Shown: positions 34,393-42,881, counted from the stretch's first letter. The stretch is DNA of 64,000 nt from JAHEJE01 sp965216335 (GCA_965216335.1 OZ244154.1:3286001-3350000); one strand, 5' to 3'. Notes: a model not told the origin generated them from the letters alone. Numbers and translations: made by a program.

Positions 34393-34421
34393 GACCCCGG
34401 GGATGTCAGGTCCCCGGGGTC
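34393..34421. terminator. Bidirectional hairpin terminator
   Basis: GACCCCGGGGA and TCCCCGGGGTC form a perfect 11-base stem with a 7-base loop, followed by CGTTT on the plus strand. It closes the TRAP operon and overlaps the last codons of the convergent Lrp-type gene, so it probably ends both transcripts. Confidence 0.75.
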
Positions 34422-34912
34422 GTTTGCTCGTGCACCAGCGATGTCACATTGACAGCATCCTGCTGCGTGACCGACTTGATGACCACATAGCTGAAATACT
34501 TCGCCACGCCGATGTTGCGCTCCAGCAGGCTTTCGATCAGCGCCTGATAGGCCTGGATGTCGCGGGTGACGAACTTGACCAGGTAGTCGTAGCCGCCGGA
34601 GATCAGGTGGCAGGACTCGACCGCCTCGACCTTGCGGATGGCCGCCTCGAACTTGACGAAATCCTCGCGCCGGTGGTCTGAAAGGGTGATCTCGGTGAAC
34701 ACGGTGATGTGCGAGCCGACCTTGCCCAGATCGATGGCCGCCCGGTAGCCGGAAATGTAGCCCGCTTTTTCCAGCCGCTTGACCCGCTGCAGGCACGGGC
34801 TTGGCGACAGCCCGACCGTTTCGGCAAGCTTGACATTGCTCAGCCGCCCGTCCTGTTGCAGCGCGGCGAGGATCTTGATGTCGATACGGTCCAGCTTTGG
34901 AGCGGTTGTCAT
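34406..34912 (-). CDS. Lrp/AsnC-family transcriptional regulator
   Basis: The 168-residue protein has the Lrp helix-turn-helix (LDRIDIKILAALQQDGRLSN, then LAETVGLSPSPCLQRVKRLE) and a C-terminal RAM domain for amino acid sensing and oligomerisation (about 65-150; FVKFEAAIRKVEAVESCHLI). Such proteins respond to amino acids and often control neighbouring catabolic genes; likely local targets are the TRAP operon or the HAD gene, but nothing in the sequence proves this. The C-terminus overlaps the hairpin at 34393-34421. Confidence 0.9.
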   Translation of the reverse strand: MTTAPKLDRIDIKILAALQQDGRLSNVKLAETVGLSPSPCLQRVKRLEKAGYISGYRAAIDLGKVGSHITVFTEITLSDHRREDFVKFEAAIRKVEAVESCHLISGGYDYLVKFVTRDIQAYQALIESLLERNIGVAKYFSYVVIKSVTQQDAVNVTSLVHEQTTPGT

Positions 34913-34943
34913 GGGCGCGGTGTTTCACGAAACCGTCCAATGA

Positions 34944-35666
34944 TCAACCCCGCAGCGCTTCCTGGTGCGCCGCCGCCAGCTCCGCCATGGAGTTGAAGCG
35001 GAAGTCGATGTTCGGCATGCCGCCCGGGTCCATCGTCGCGCCGAAGCCGTCCTGGTCATGACGCCGGTAGATCCAGCACGTCGCCAGACCGTGCTTGTTG
35101 GCCGGCTTGTGGTCGTGGAACAGGCTCTCCGCGGTGTGCAGGATTTGCGATTTCTCCACTCCGAGGGTCGGCAGCTTGTCGAGCATGTAGCCGAAATTGC
35201 GATCCGACGGCTTGTAGGACCCCATATCCTCAGCGGTGTAGATCGCGTCGAACTCGACCTGCAGTTTTGCGTTGCTGGCGGCAAAGCTCTCGTTGTCGAT
35301 GTTCGAAAGGATCACCAGCTTGTAGTGTTTTTTCAGATACTGCAGCGCGCCGGCGCTGTCGGGAAAGGCCGGCCAATCCTTTACCGTTTGGCCATAGGCT
35401 TTGCATTCGTCCCAGGTGACCGAAACGCCCCACTCCTCGGCCAGCCGCCGGTAGACGATCGGCAGCAGGTCGCGATAGCGCATGGCCGGTGTCTGGCGCT
35501 GCTGCGAGGATTCGTGGCGGGCGTGCGCTTCGAGGATATCGTTGCGGCTGAGCGTCCGGCCGACGCGCGAGGTGAGCGGTTCAAGGCCGGCAATCATACC
35601 GCTTTCCCAATCGATCAGCGTGCCGTAGCAATCGAAAGTGAGGGTGGTGAAGTCGGTCAATTTCAT
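34944..35666 (-). CDS. HAD-superfamily hydrolase, haloacid dehalogenase type II-like
   Basis: The 240-residue protein has HAD motif I FDCYGTLIDWESG (Asp12 nucleophile), motif II ILSNIDN, and motif III KPSDRNFGYML, with the cap domain between I and II as in L-2-haloacid dehalogenases. The Ser-x-Asn-x-x-Asp signature that completes the dehalogenase active site is not present: HTAESLFHDH stands in its place. Dehalogenation is therefore doubtful and a phosphatase or related hydrolase is possible. The ATG at 35666 has an AGGAGC ribosome site. It lies 31 bases upstream of the lrp gene. Confidence 0.8.
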   Translation of the reverse strand: MKLTDFTTLTFDCYGTLIDWESGMIAGLEPLTSRVGRTLSRNDILEAHARHESSQQRQTPAMRYRDLLPIVYRRLAEEWGVSVTWDECKAYGQTVKDWPAFPDSAGALQYLKKHYKLVILSNIDNESFAASNAKLQVEFDAIYTAEDMGSYKPSDRNFGYMLDKLPTLGVEKSQILHTAESLFHDHKPANKHGLATCWIYRRHDQDGFGATMDPGGMPNIDFRFNSMAELAAAHQEALRG

Positions 35667-35818
35667 GTGATCAGCTCCTAAAGGGGTGTGCCATTGTCTG
35701 CCCGGCATCTTGTGGCCATATCACCCGCATGTTGTGCTGAATACAATATCCGCTGCGAAACGTCGTGCCGGATTTGGCCGGGCATCCGGCACATCCGCGC
35801 TAACCAGGAGTGCAAGCA

Positions 35819-36424
35819 ATGCCGATCCTCGTTTCCGACATCGCCTTTACCGACAGCGTCAAGCAGGCACAAACCCGCCTCGGCTCGCGCGAAGTCTATC
35901 AAAAACAAATCGACAAGCGCGACTGGAAGCACGCCATTACCGATGACCTGAAGGCATTCCTGGAAAGCCGCAACAGCATCTACATCGCCACGGCAACGGC
36001 TGACGGACAACCCTACATTCAGCATCGCGGCGGCCCGAAAGGGTTCGTCAAGGTGATCGACGGCACGACATTCGGTTTTGCCGACTATTCCGGCAATCGG
36101 CAGTACATCTCGCTCGGCAACCTGGCCGAGAACGACAAGGCGTATGTGTTTCTGATGGACTATGCCAATCGGCAGCGCATTAAGATCTGGGGTACTGCGC
36201 GCATGATCGAAGGCGATCCAGAGTTGATTTCGTGCCTGCACGTGGCGGACTACAAGGCGCGTCCGGAGCGGGCCGTTCTGTTCAAGGTGGCAGCCTGGGA
36301 CGTCAACTGCCCGCAACATATCCCGCAGAAATATGACCTCGAGGACGTTGAATTGGCGACCGGCAAGTTCACAGCGCGGATCGCCGAGCTGGAAGCCGAA
36401 GTCGCTCGCCTCAAGGCGCAATAA
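35819..36424 (+). CDS. Pyridoxamine 5'-phosphate oxidase-family FMN-binding protein
   Basis: The 201-residue protein has the split-barrel flavin fold: FLESRNSIYIATATADGQPY, then IQHRGGPKGFVKVIDGTTFG, and later NRQRIKIWGTARMIEGDPEL. This matches the PNPOx-like family whose members bind FMN or F420 and reduce or protect against various compounds; the C-terminal ELEAEVARLKAQ is a short coiled coil. The ATG at 35819 follows CCAGGAG. It stands alone between divergent neighbours, and no physiological role can be named. Confidence 0.8.
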   Translation: MPILVSDIAFTDSVKQAQTRLGSREVYQKQIDKRDWKHAITDDLKAFLESRNSIYIATATADGQPYIQHRGGPKGFVKVIDGTTFGFADYSGNRQYISLGNLAENDKAYVFLMDYANRQRIKIWGTARMIEGDPELISCLHVADYKARPERAVLFKVAAWDVNCPQHIPQKYDLEDVELATGKFTARIAELEAEVARLKAQ

Positions 36425-36492
36425 CAAACCATTGAATTTGCCGTTGCTGGCGATAGGGTGGCCTTTGCAACCTTCAAAGGCAAAGGCGAGCC

Positions 36493-37749
36493 ATGAACAC
36501 CAAGCCCCCGCTACAGAACATGCGCATCAACGGCGATCGGCTGTGGGACACCATCCACGAGATCGCCAAGATCGGCCCGGGCGTGGCCGGCGGCTCGAAC
36601 CGCCAGACCTTGACCGACGAGGACGGCGAGGCGCGCAACCTGTTCAGGCGCTGGTGCGAGGAGGCCGGGCTGACCATGGGTCTCGACGACATGGGCACCA
36701 TGTTCATGCGCCGCGAGGGCGGCGACCCGGACGCCCCGCCGGTCTATGTCGGCAGCCATCTTGATACCCAGCCGACCGGAGGGCGCTATGACGGCGTGCT
36801 CGGCGTGCTCGCCGGACTGGAGATCGTGCGTTCGCTCAACGATCTCGACATCGCGACGAAACACCCAATCGTGGTCACCAACTGGACCAACGAGGAAGGC
36901 ACGCGGTTTGCCCCGGCAATGATCGCTTCGGGCGTGTTCGCCGGCGTCTATGATCGCGACTGGGCCTGGGACCGCCAGGACATCGAGGAGAACCGTTTCG
37001 CAGATGAGCTGGAGCGCATCGGCTGGAAGGGTGATGAACCCGTCGGCAGCCGCAAGATGCGCGCCTTCTTTGAATTGCATATCGAGCAGGGGCCGATCCT
37101 CGAGGCCGAAGGGATCGACATCGGCGTCGTCACCCACGGCCAGGGCCTGGTCTGGCTCAAGCTCACCGTCACCGGCCGCGACAGTCACACCGGCTCGACG
37201 CCCATGCCGATGCGCAAGAACGCAGGCCTCGGCATGGCCCGCATCGTGCAACTGGTCGACGAGATCGCCTGGTCGCACCAGCCCAAGGCCGTCGGCACGT
37301 CAGGCAGCCAGCAGATTTTCCCCAACTCGCACAACGTCATTCCGGGCAGGGCTGAATTCTCGGTCGACCTGCGCTCGCCCGATCTGGACATCCTGCGAGA
37401 TATGGAAGGCCGGTTGCGCAAGGAGGCGGCTGCGATCTGCGACGAGATGGGCCTTGAACTGGACATCGAACGCCTCGGCGGGTTCGATCCGGTGACCTTT
37501 GATGCCGGCTGCGTGACCGCCATCCGCAGCGCTGCCGAACGGCTCGGCTATTCGCATCGCGACATCGTGTCGGGCGCCGGCCACGACGCCTGCTTCATCA
37601 ACCGCGTTGCCCCGACCGCCATGGTTATGTGCCCATGCGTCGATGGCCTGTCGCACAACGAGGCCGAGGAAATTTCCAAAGAGTGGTCAACGGCAGGCGC
37701 CGAAGTGCTGTTCCACGCCGTGCTGGAGACGGCGGAGATCGTCGGGTAG
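36493..37749 (+). CDS. M20-family amidohydrolase (N-carbamoyl-L-amino acid hydrolase/allantoate amidohydrolase type)
   Basis: The 418-residue enzyme has the metal-binding set of the M20 HyuC/AllC group: GSHLDTQPTGGRYDG (His89, Asp100), TNEEGTRFAP (Glu134-135) and FELHIEQGP, with the dimerisation motif GRDSHTGSTPMPMRKNA and GAGHDACF. It hydrolyses the carbamoyl group of N-carbamoyl amino acids, beta-ureidopropionate or allantoate. Absence of a hydantoinase or dihydropyrimidinase gene nearby leaves the substrate open. It faces the fahA gene, whose stop lies 8 bases after its own. Confidence 0.88.
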   Translation: MNTKPPLQNMRINGDRLWDTIHEIAKIGPGVAGGSNRQTLTDEDGEARNLFRRWCEEAGLTMGLDDMGTMFMRREGGDPDAPPVYVGSHLDTQPTGGRYDGVLGVLAGLEIVRSLNDLDIATKHPIVVTNWTNEEGTRFAPAMIASGVFAGVYDRDWAWDRQDIEENRFADELERIGWKGDEPVGSRKMRAFFELHIEQGPILEAEGIDIGVVTHGQGLVWLKLTVTGRDSHTGSTPMPMRKNAGLGMARIVQLVDEIAWSHQPKAVGTSGSQQIFPNSHNVIPGRAEFSVDLRSPDLDILRDMEGRLRKEAAAICDEMGLELDIERLGGFDPVTFDAGCVTAIRSAAERLGYSHRDIVSGAGHDACFINRVAPTAMVMCPCVDGLSHNEAEEISKEWSTAGAEVLFHAVLETAEIVG

Positions 37750-37756
37750 GTTGTTT

Positions 37757-38767
37757 TTATGACTGCGTCACAGTCTGCTCGATCGCCCCGAAGATCGACT
37801 GACCGCTGCTGTCGTTCATTTCGATTCGCACCGAATCGCCGAAGGTCATGAACGGTGTTTTCGGTTCGCCATCGGCGATGGTCTCGATCATGCGGATTTC
37901 GGCAATGCAGGAATAGCCCTTGCCGCCCTGTGCCACCGGTTTGCCGGGCGAGCCATCCGGATCCTTGTTCGACACCGTGCCCGAACCGATGATCGTGCCG
38001 GCGCCGAGCGGTCGGGTCTTTGCGGCATGGGCGATCAGGGTGGCGAAGTCGAAGGTCATGTCGACACCCGCCTCAGGCCTGCCGAATGGCTTGCCGTTGA
38101 GCGACGACAGCAGCGGCAGGTGCAGTTTGCCGTCACGCCAGGCATCGCCAAGTTCATCCGGCGTCACCGCCACCGGCGAGAACGCCGAGGACGGCTTGGA
38201 CTGGAAGAAGCCGAAGCCCTTGGCCAGTTCCGCCGGGATCAGGCCGCGCAGCGAGACGTCGTTGACCAGCATCACGAGACGAATGTGACTGTGCGCGGCT
38301 GCCGGCGAAACGCCCGTCGGCACGTCGTCCGTGATCACGGCTATCTCGGCCTCGAAATCGATCCCCCAGGCCGTGTCCGCCATGGCGATGGGATCGCGCG
38401 GTCCGAGGAAACTGTCCGAGCCGCCCTGATACATCAGCGGGTCGCTCCAGAAGCTCTCCGGCAGTTCGGCCCCGCGCGCCTTGCGCACCAGCTCAACATG
38501 GTTGACGTAGGCCGAGCCGTCGGCCCACTGGTAGGCCCGCGGCAGCGGTGCGGCACACGCTGCCGGATCGAATGCCTGACCGGTCACCGATCCGAGCGAC
38601 ACACGATCGGCGAGATCGCGCAATCCGGGCGCCGTCTTCTGCCAGTCGTCCAACGCCTGCTGCAGGGTGCCGGCCACCGATCCGGCTGGCGTGAAGCGTT
38701 CCAGGTCGCGCGACACACACACCAGACGGCCGTCGCGCGTGCCGTCCTTGAGGGTTGCAAGTTTCAT
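37757..38767 (-). CDS. fahA: Fumarylacetoacetate hydrolase
   Basis: This 336-residue enzyme splits fumarylacetoacetate into fumarate and acetoacetate, the last step of tyrosine breakdown. Features of the proteobacterial form include APLPRAYQWADGSAYVNHVE, QGGSDSFLGPRDP, and the metal-binding region with GIDFEAEIAVITDDVP and DVSLRGLIPAELAKGFGFFQ. The C-terminal GTIIGSGTVSNKDPDGSPGK is typical. It lies 13 bases downstream of hmgA on the same strand, so both are cotranscribed. The context removes most doubt from the broad family call. Confidence 0.92.
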   Translation of the reverse strand: MKLATLKDGTRDGRLVCVSRDLERFTPAGSVAGTLQQALDDWQKTAPGLRDLADRVSLGSVTGQAFDPAACAAPLPRAYQWADGSAYVNHVELVRKARGAELPESFWSDPLMYQGGSDSFLGPRDPIAMADTAWGIDFEAEIAVITDDVPTGVSPAAAHSHIRLVMLVNDVSLRGLIPAELAKGFGFFQSKPSSAFSPVAVTPDELGDAWRDGKLHLPLLSSLNGKPFGRPEAGVDMTFDFATLIAHAAKTRPLGAGTIIGSGTVSNKDPDGSPGKPVAQGGKGYSCIAEIRMIETIADGEPKTPFMTFGDSVRIEMNDSSGQSIFGAIEQTVTQS

Positions 38768-38780
38768 GAGGTCTCCCCGC

Positions 38781-40079
38781 TCAGGGTTTGCCGTTGAAGT
38801 GCTTCTTGAGACCGCTCCAGCAGTCCATGTAATCGCTCTGCAATGTCTCGGTCTGCGCGGCGTAGCTTGTCAGATGCTGAGGGAAGCGCGTTTCGAACAT
38901 GAAGGCAAGGGTGCCGCTCAGCTTTTCCGGCTTCAGCTCGGCATTGGTCGCGCCTTCGAACGCATTGGCATCGGGCCCGTGCGGCAGCATGCAATTGTGC
39001 AGGCTGGCGCCGCCAGGCACGAAGCCGTCCGGCTTGGCATCGTACACGCCATAGATCAGCCCCATGAACTCCGACATGATGTTGAGATGATACCATGGCG
39101 GACGGAAAGAATGCTCCGCCACCATCCAGCGCTCCGGGAAGATGACGAAATCGATATTCGCCGTGCCTGCTGTTTCAGATGGCGCGGTGAGCACCGTGAA
39201 GATTGACGGATCGGGATGGTCAAAGGCAATCGCGCCGACCGGCGAGAAGGTTTTCAGGTCATATTTGTATGGCGCATAGTTGCCATGCCAGGCCACCACG
39301 TCGAGCGGCGAATGGCCAAGTTCGCAGGCATAGAAGTTGCCGCACCATTTGACCGTCAGGCGCGATGGTGTGTCGGCATCCTCGAACGCTGCGACCGGGG
39401 TCTTGAAGTCGCGCGGATTGGCCAGGCAGTTGGCGCCGATCGGGCCGCGGTCGGGCAGGGTGAACTTGGCGCCATAATTCTCGCACAGATAGCCGCTCGC
39501 CGGCCCGTCCGCGAGTTCGACCCGGAACTTCACCCCGCGCGGGATGATGCAGATATTGCCTGGCGCGATGCCGATCCTGCCGAATTCGGTCCACAGCAGC
39601 AGACCTCCGTCCTGAGGCACGAACAGCAATTCGCCATCGGCGTTATAGAAGTACTCGTCCTGCATCGAGCGGTTGATCAGGTAGAGATGCGTCGCCATGC
39701 CGGCCTGGGTGTTGACGTCACCGGCAGTTGTCATGGTGTGAACGCCATCGATAAAGCTCAGGGCCGCTTGCGGCATCGGTGCCGGATCCCAGCGCAATTG
39801 GGCAACCGGCAGGTCGTGATCCCCGGTCAACGGGCCGGTTTTCCACAGCGGCACGTCGATCCGCGCAAATGCTCCGGAATGCTTCACCGACGGGCGGATA
39901 CGGTACAGCCAGGAACGTTCGTTGCTGCCGCGCGGTGCGGTAAAAGGTGAGCCGGACAATTGCTCTGCATAAAGCCCATAGGCGCAGCGCTGCGGCGAAT
40001 TCTGGCCCTGGGGCAGGGCGCCCGGCAAAGCCTCGGTCTCGAAATCATTGCCGAATCCCGGCATGTAGTTGAGAGTCAT
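38781..40079 (-). CDS. hmgA: Homogentisate 1,2-dioxygenase
   Basis: HmgA opens the aromatic ring of homogentisate with molecular oxygen to give maleylacetoacetate. The 432-residue protein starts MTLNYMPGFGNDFETEALPG, then GQNSPQRCAYGLYAEQLSGS and FTAPR, all typical of the family. The iron-binding region PPWYHLNIMSEFMGLIYG keeps the His and Glu ligands. The gene begins an operon with fahA and diverges from a MarR regulator over a 76-base gap holding the palindrome at 40137-40156. Confidence 0.96.
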   Translation of the reverse strand: MTLNYMPGFGNDFETEALPGALPQGQNSPQRCAYGLYAEQLSGSPFTAPRGSNERSWLYRIRPSVKHSGAFARIDVPLWKTGPLTGDHDLPVAQLRWDPAPMPQAALSFIDGVHTMTTAGDVNTQAGMATHLYLINRSMQDEYFYNADGELLFVPQDGGLLLWTEFGRIGIAPGNICIIPRGVKFRVELADGPASGYLCENYGAKFTLPDRGPIGANCLANPRDFKTPVAAFEDADTPSRLTVKWCGNFYACELGHSPLDVVAWHGNYAPYKYDLKTFSPVGAIAFDHPDPSIFTVLTAPSETAGTANIDFVIFPERWMVAEHSFRPPWYHLNIMSEFMGLIYGVYDAKPDGFVPGGASLHNCMLPHGPDANAFEGATNAELKPEKLSGTLAFMFETRFPQHLTSYAAQTETLQSDYMDCWSGLKKHFNGKP

Positions 40080-40136
40080 TCGCGATCTCCAGGCACAATG
40101 CTGCCGTAGCGGTTGGGTTGCACACCAGCCTGCCTT

Positions 40137-40156
40137 TTAGTTACATTTGCAACTAA
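40137..40156. promoter_or_regulatory. Operator palindrome shared by hmgA and the MarR gene
   Basis: TTAGTTACATTTGCAACTAA is an inverted repeat in which 16 of 20 positions are symmetric. Its last base is the A of the MarR start codon. It lies in the divergent hmgA-marR gap, the expected place for autoregulation and control of the whole homogentisate pathway. Binding by the adjacent MarR protein is inference from location and symmetry. Confidence 0.65.
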
Positions 40157-40656
40157 TGACAGTCAAGAAGACGGACCAATCCCCGGCGGCGATCGAGCTT
40201 GAGCGGTTTCTGCCCTACCGGCTGAATGTTGCGGCCGAAACCGTCAGCCGTGCCTTGTCGCGGATATATGCAGAGCGCTTCGGAATTTCGGTTCCTGAAT
40301 GGCGCGTCGTGGCCACTCTTGGGCAGTATGAGACCATGACCGCCAAGCAGATCGGCGCCCACAGCCGCATGCACAAGACCAAGGTCTCACGCGCCGTGGC
40401 AAGCCTGATAGATAATGACCTGCTGCTGAAACAGCCGAACGAGCGCGACCGGCGAGAATCGCTTCTCAGACTCAGCGCCGGCGGCAAACAGGTCTATCGC
40501 GCCATTGTACCCGGAGCGTTGTCGCTGGAGGACGGATTGTTCGAGGGCATCAGCTCTCACGAACGCGAGCTTTTCGAGCGGCTTCTCAAACAACTGGAAG
40601 AGCGCGCCTGCGGGCTGGGAGTGATGCAACGAGGCAATAGCGGGGACGCACAGTGA
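40156..40656 (+). CDS. MarR-family regulator of homogentisate genes
   Basis: The 166-residue winged-helix protein has the MarR core: WRVVATLGQYETMTAKQIGA, HSRMHKTKVSRAVASLIDND recognition helix, and the wing LLKQPNERDRRESLLRLSAG. Such regulators dissociate from DNA when a phenolic ligand binds; homogentisate or maleylacetoacetate is the likely effector from context. The ATG at 40156 is chosen over a TTG at 40147. Its stop overlaps maiA by 4 bases. It likely binds the palindrome that overlaps its own start codon. Confidence 0.9.
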   Translation: MTVKKTDQSPAAIELERFLPYRLNVAAETVSRALSRIYAERFGISVPEWRVVATLGQYETMTAKQIGAHSRMHKTKVSRAVASLIDNDLLLKQPNERDRRESLLRLSAGGKQVYRAIVPGALSLEDGLFEGISSHERELFERLLKQLEERACGLGVMQRGNSGDAQ

Positions 40657-41288
40657 AACTTTTCGACTACTTCCGCTCTTCGGCGGCCTACAGGGTAAGG
40701 ATCGCCCTCAACCTGAAAGGCCTGAAGGCCGATCGTCAGTTTGTCCATCTCATCAGGGATGGCGGTCAGCACAACAGCGCCGGCTACCTGAAGCACAACC
40801 CGCAAGGGCTGGTGCCGGCGTTGCAACTGGACGATGGCACTGTGCTGACCCAATCGCTCGCCATCCTGGAATATCTCAACGAGCGCTATCCGGAGCCGGA
40901 CCTGTTGCCCGGCGGACCACGCGAGCGCGCGCGTGTCCGTGCGGTGGCACAGATCGTGGCCTGCGACATCCACCCCTTGAACAACCTGCGGGTGCTCACC
41001 CACCTCAAAGAGCAATTCGGGCGCGGCCAGGAAGACGTGGCTGACTGGTACCGCCACTGGATCGCCACGGGTTTCACGGCCATCGAACAGTTGATTGAAG
41101 CCGAAGAATTCTGCTTTGGACCGCAACCCGGCTTGGCCGATATCTGTCTTGTGCCGCAGGTCTTCAACGCGCGGCGCTTTGAGACCGACCTCTCGCGGTT
41201 TCCAAAGATCGTCGCCGTCGACGAGCGGTGCGCGGCCCTGGAATCGTTTGCCCAGGCTCATCCAAGCCGGCAACCGGACGCAGAATAG
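40653..41288 (+). CDS. maiA: Maleylacetoacetate isomerase (zeta-class glutathione transferase)
   Basis: MaiA isomerises maleylacetoacetate to fumarylacetoacetate with glutathione, linking HmgA to FahA. The 211-residue protein has the zeta-GST start MKLFDYFRSSAAYRVRIALN (the usual SSCSWRVR becomes SSAAYRVR, losing the Cys but keeping Ser), HNPQGLVPALQLDDG, and QSLAILEYLNERYP. The C-terminal domain includes CDIHPLNNLRVL and PGLADICLVPQVFNARRF, both family-typical. The ATGA overlap with the MarR gene means they are cotranscribed. Confidence 0.93.
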   Translation: MKLFDYFRSSAAYRVRIALNLKGLKADRQFVHLIRDGGQHNSAGYLKHNPQGLVPALQLDDGTVLTQSLAILEYLNERYPEPDLLPGGPRERARVRAVAQIVACDIHPLNNLRVLTHLKEQFGRGQEDVADWYRHWIATGFTAIEQLIEAEEFCFGPQPGLADICLVPQVFNARRFETDLSRFPKIVAVDERCAALESFAQAHPSRQPDAE

Positions 41289-41393
41289 ATAGTGACAGGA
41301 AAGCGCGTACAGCGTGTAGTGCGGCAGGGCATTCCCCGTAAAATTGAGGCCTTCCCTTGATTTTGCCGTCTTTGGGCCGCAGTGGCGCCGGCA

Positions 41394-41409
41394 TGTGACA
41401 AAAATCACA
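41394..41409. promoter_or_regulatory. CRP-type palindrome
   Basis: TGTGACAAAAATCACA exactly matches the E. coli CRP consensus TGTGA-N6-TCACA. It lies 115 bases before the hypothetical gene at 41524, in a 235-base gap after maiA. Whether a CRP homologue with that specificity exists in this organism is not known from the window. Just downstream, at 41483-41497, is a GAGCCTGACCTGAAA motif related to the repeat arms at 1341 and 25508. Confidence 0.5.
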
Positions 41410-41523
41410 GCGGTGCCCTGCGGAATTCTCGATGCTGATTGTCGAGCGCCGGGGGCAGGTGCCGCGTTCAGTCAGGTGACCAGAGCCTGACCTGAAACGG
41501 CCGCTACGACAGGTGCGAGGACA

Positions 41524-41826
41524 ATGAAAAGCAATTGCAATGCCAAGGAAGAAGCGGCGGTCCATTGGTTGCACACAAGCGAGGACTATCAGCCCAGGCA
41601 GCGTGGCGGTGCAAGCCCGGCACAGCCGCAACCGGCGGACACGGTGTCATTGGACTGCGTGCTCGCCAACCCGAAGTTCAGCCGGCCGGCGAATGATGAG
41701 GACAACTGTGAGACGAGCCGCCATGCATTTGCCCCGGTCAGCAAGGTTTGCCGCGAGGCCCGTCTGATCCGGCTCTGGGTCGAAACTCTCGCCGAGCACG
41801 AAGCCGAACGCGCTGCTGCGCGCTAA
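41524..41826 (+). CDS. Hypothetical protein, 100 aa
   Basis: No family is recognised. The protein begins MKSNCNAKEEAAVHWLHTSE, has a Pro/Gln-rich middle and ends with a charged helix RLIRLWVETLAEHEAERAAAR. It has four cysteines and no membrane span. A GAGG sits close to the ATG (spacing of 3, poor). A perfect CRP-type palindrome lies 115 bases upstream. Another frame across the same bases is also open, so the coding call is moderate. Confidence 0.45.
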   Translation: MKSNCNAKEEAAVHWLHTSEDYQPRQRGGASPAQPQPADTVSLDCVLANPKFSRPANDEDNCETSRHAFAPVSKVCREARLIRLWVETLAEHEAERAAAR

Positions 41827-41899
41827 GAACGGCCCTTTCGGCCAGACTTTTTCAGTGGCAGAATGCAGCCTGGCTTAACGGGCGGAGAGTTGGCCAGCC

Positions 41900-42093
41900 A
41901 TGCCGGTTATCAGGGTTGAGATGTTTGCCGGGCGCACGCGCGACCAGAAGCGCGCCCTGGTGCGCGAACTGACGGATGCGTTGGTGCGCACCTGTGGCGG
42001 CAATCCGCAGAGTGTCCATGTGGTGATTTCGATGTTGACAAGGAGAACTGGGGATCCGGTGGCCAACTCTGCGCCGACAAGTTCCCGGATTGA
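41900..42093 (+). pseudogene. 4-oxalocrotonate tautomerase-family gene with a one-base frameshift
   Basis: Translation from ATG 41900 gives MPVIRVEMFAGRTRDQKRAL and NPQSVHVVIS, the first two-thirds of a 4-OT tautomerase with the catalytic Pro after Met. The frame then runs into unrelated residues. Restoring one base near 42030-42034 gives DVDKENWGSGGQLCADKFPD and a stop at 42091-42093, the normal family ending and total length of about 64 residues. One base is therefore missing in a TCGAT context. It is either a recent inactivating mutation or a sequencing error. An alpha/beta-hydrolase gene follows immediately. Confidence 0.85.
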
Positions 42094-42104
42094 GGTCTGC
42101 TGGC

Positions 42105-42881
42105 ATGTCCCGCCCAGTTGAGTGCGCTTACACCGTTGAGGGCAGCGGCCCGGCGCTGTTCCTGATCCATGGAATCGGTGCGGCGCGCGATGCCTGGCGG
42201 TTCATGGTGCCAATTCTGAGCGAGCACTTCACCTGCATCACCTACGACCTGCGCGGCCACGGCGCTTCGCCCCTGCCGGACGGTGAATTCGAACTGGATG
42301 ACCTTGTCGATGATCTCGAGTGTCTGCGCGAGCGCCTCGGCATCGAGCAGGCCCATTTCGCCGGCCATTCATTGGGCGGAATGATCGGGCCGGCCTACGC
42401 CAGGCGGTATCCCGACCGGGTCAGTACACTCGGCCTGCTGTCAACAGCCGCCGGGCGCAGCGACGACGACAGTGCCAAGGTCTGGGGCGTCGTCAAGGCC
42501 ATGCAGGACAATGGCATCGAGGCCACTTTGCAGACCCTGACGTCGCGCTGGTTCACCGACGGTTTCATCGCCGGCAATCCGGACCTTGTCGAACGCCGCC
42601 TCAAGCAGGTGGTGGACACTGATCCTGAGGTGTTCATGAACGTGTTCCGCATCTACGCCGGAACCGAAATGGCTCCCTGGCTGCACGAGATCACCCAACC
42701 TTGCCTGGTGCTGACCGGCGAAAACGACGGCGGCTGCAACCCGCGCCTCAACCGGTTCATAGCCGGGGAACTTGTCAACGGCGAATTGGTGGTTCTGCCC
42801 GGCTACAAACACTCGATCCTCGTCGAGGCACCTGAAATCGTCGCCGGCCATCTGGTCCGGTTTATCCGGGGCAAAGGCTGA
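42105..42881 (+). CDS. Alpha/beta-hydrolase, 3-oxoadipate enol-lactonase-like
   Basis: The 258-residue protein is a serine alpha/beta-hydrolase: LFLIHGIGAARDAWRFM oxyanion region, nucleophile elbow FAGHSLGGMIGPAYA (Ser in GHSLG), LTGENDGGCNP with the acid residue, and the catalytic His in GYKHSILVEAPE. It resembles 3-oxoadipate enol-lactonases (PcaD-like), which fits the preceding tautomerase gene. The ATG at 42105 follows GAGG by 9 bases. With the tautomerase it would handle an aromatic-ring cleavage product; the actual substrate is unknown. Confidence 0.85.
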   Translation: MSRPVECAYTVEGSGPALFLIHGIGAARDAWRFMVPILSEHFTCITYDLRGHGASPLPDGEFELDDLVDDLECLRERLGIEQAHFAGHSLGGMIGPAYARRYPDRVSTLGLLSTAAGRSDDDSAKVWGVVKAMQDNGIEATLQTLTSRWFTDGFIAGNPDLVERRLKQVVDTDPEVFMNVFRIYAGTEMAPWLHEITQPCLVLTGENDGGCNPRLNRFIAGELVNGELVVLPGYKHSILVEAPEIVAGHLVRFIRGKG

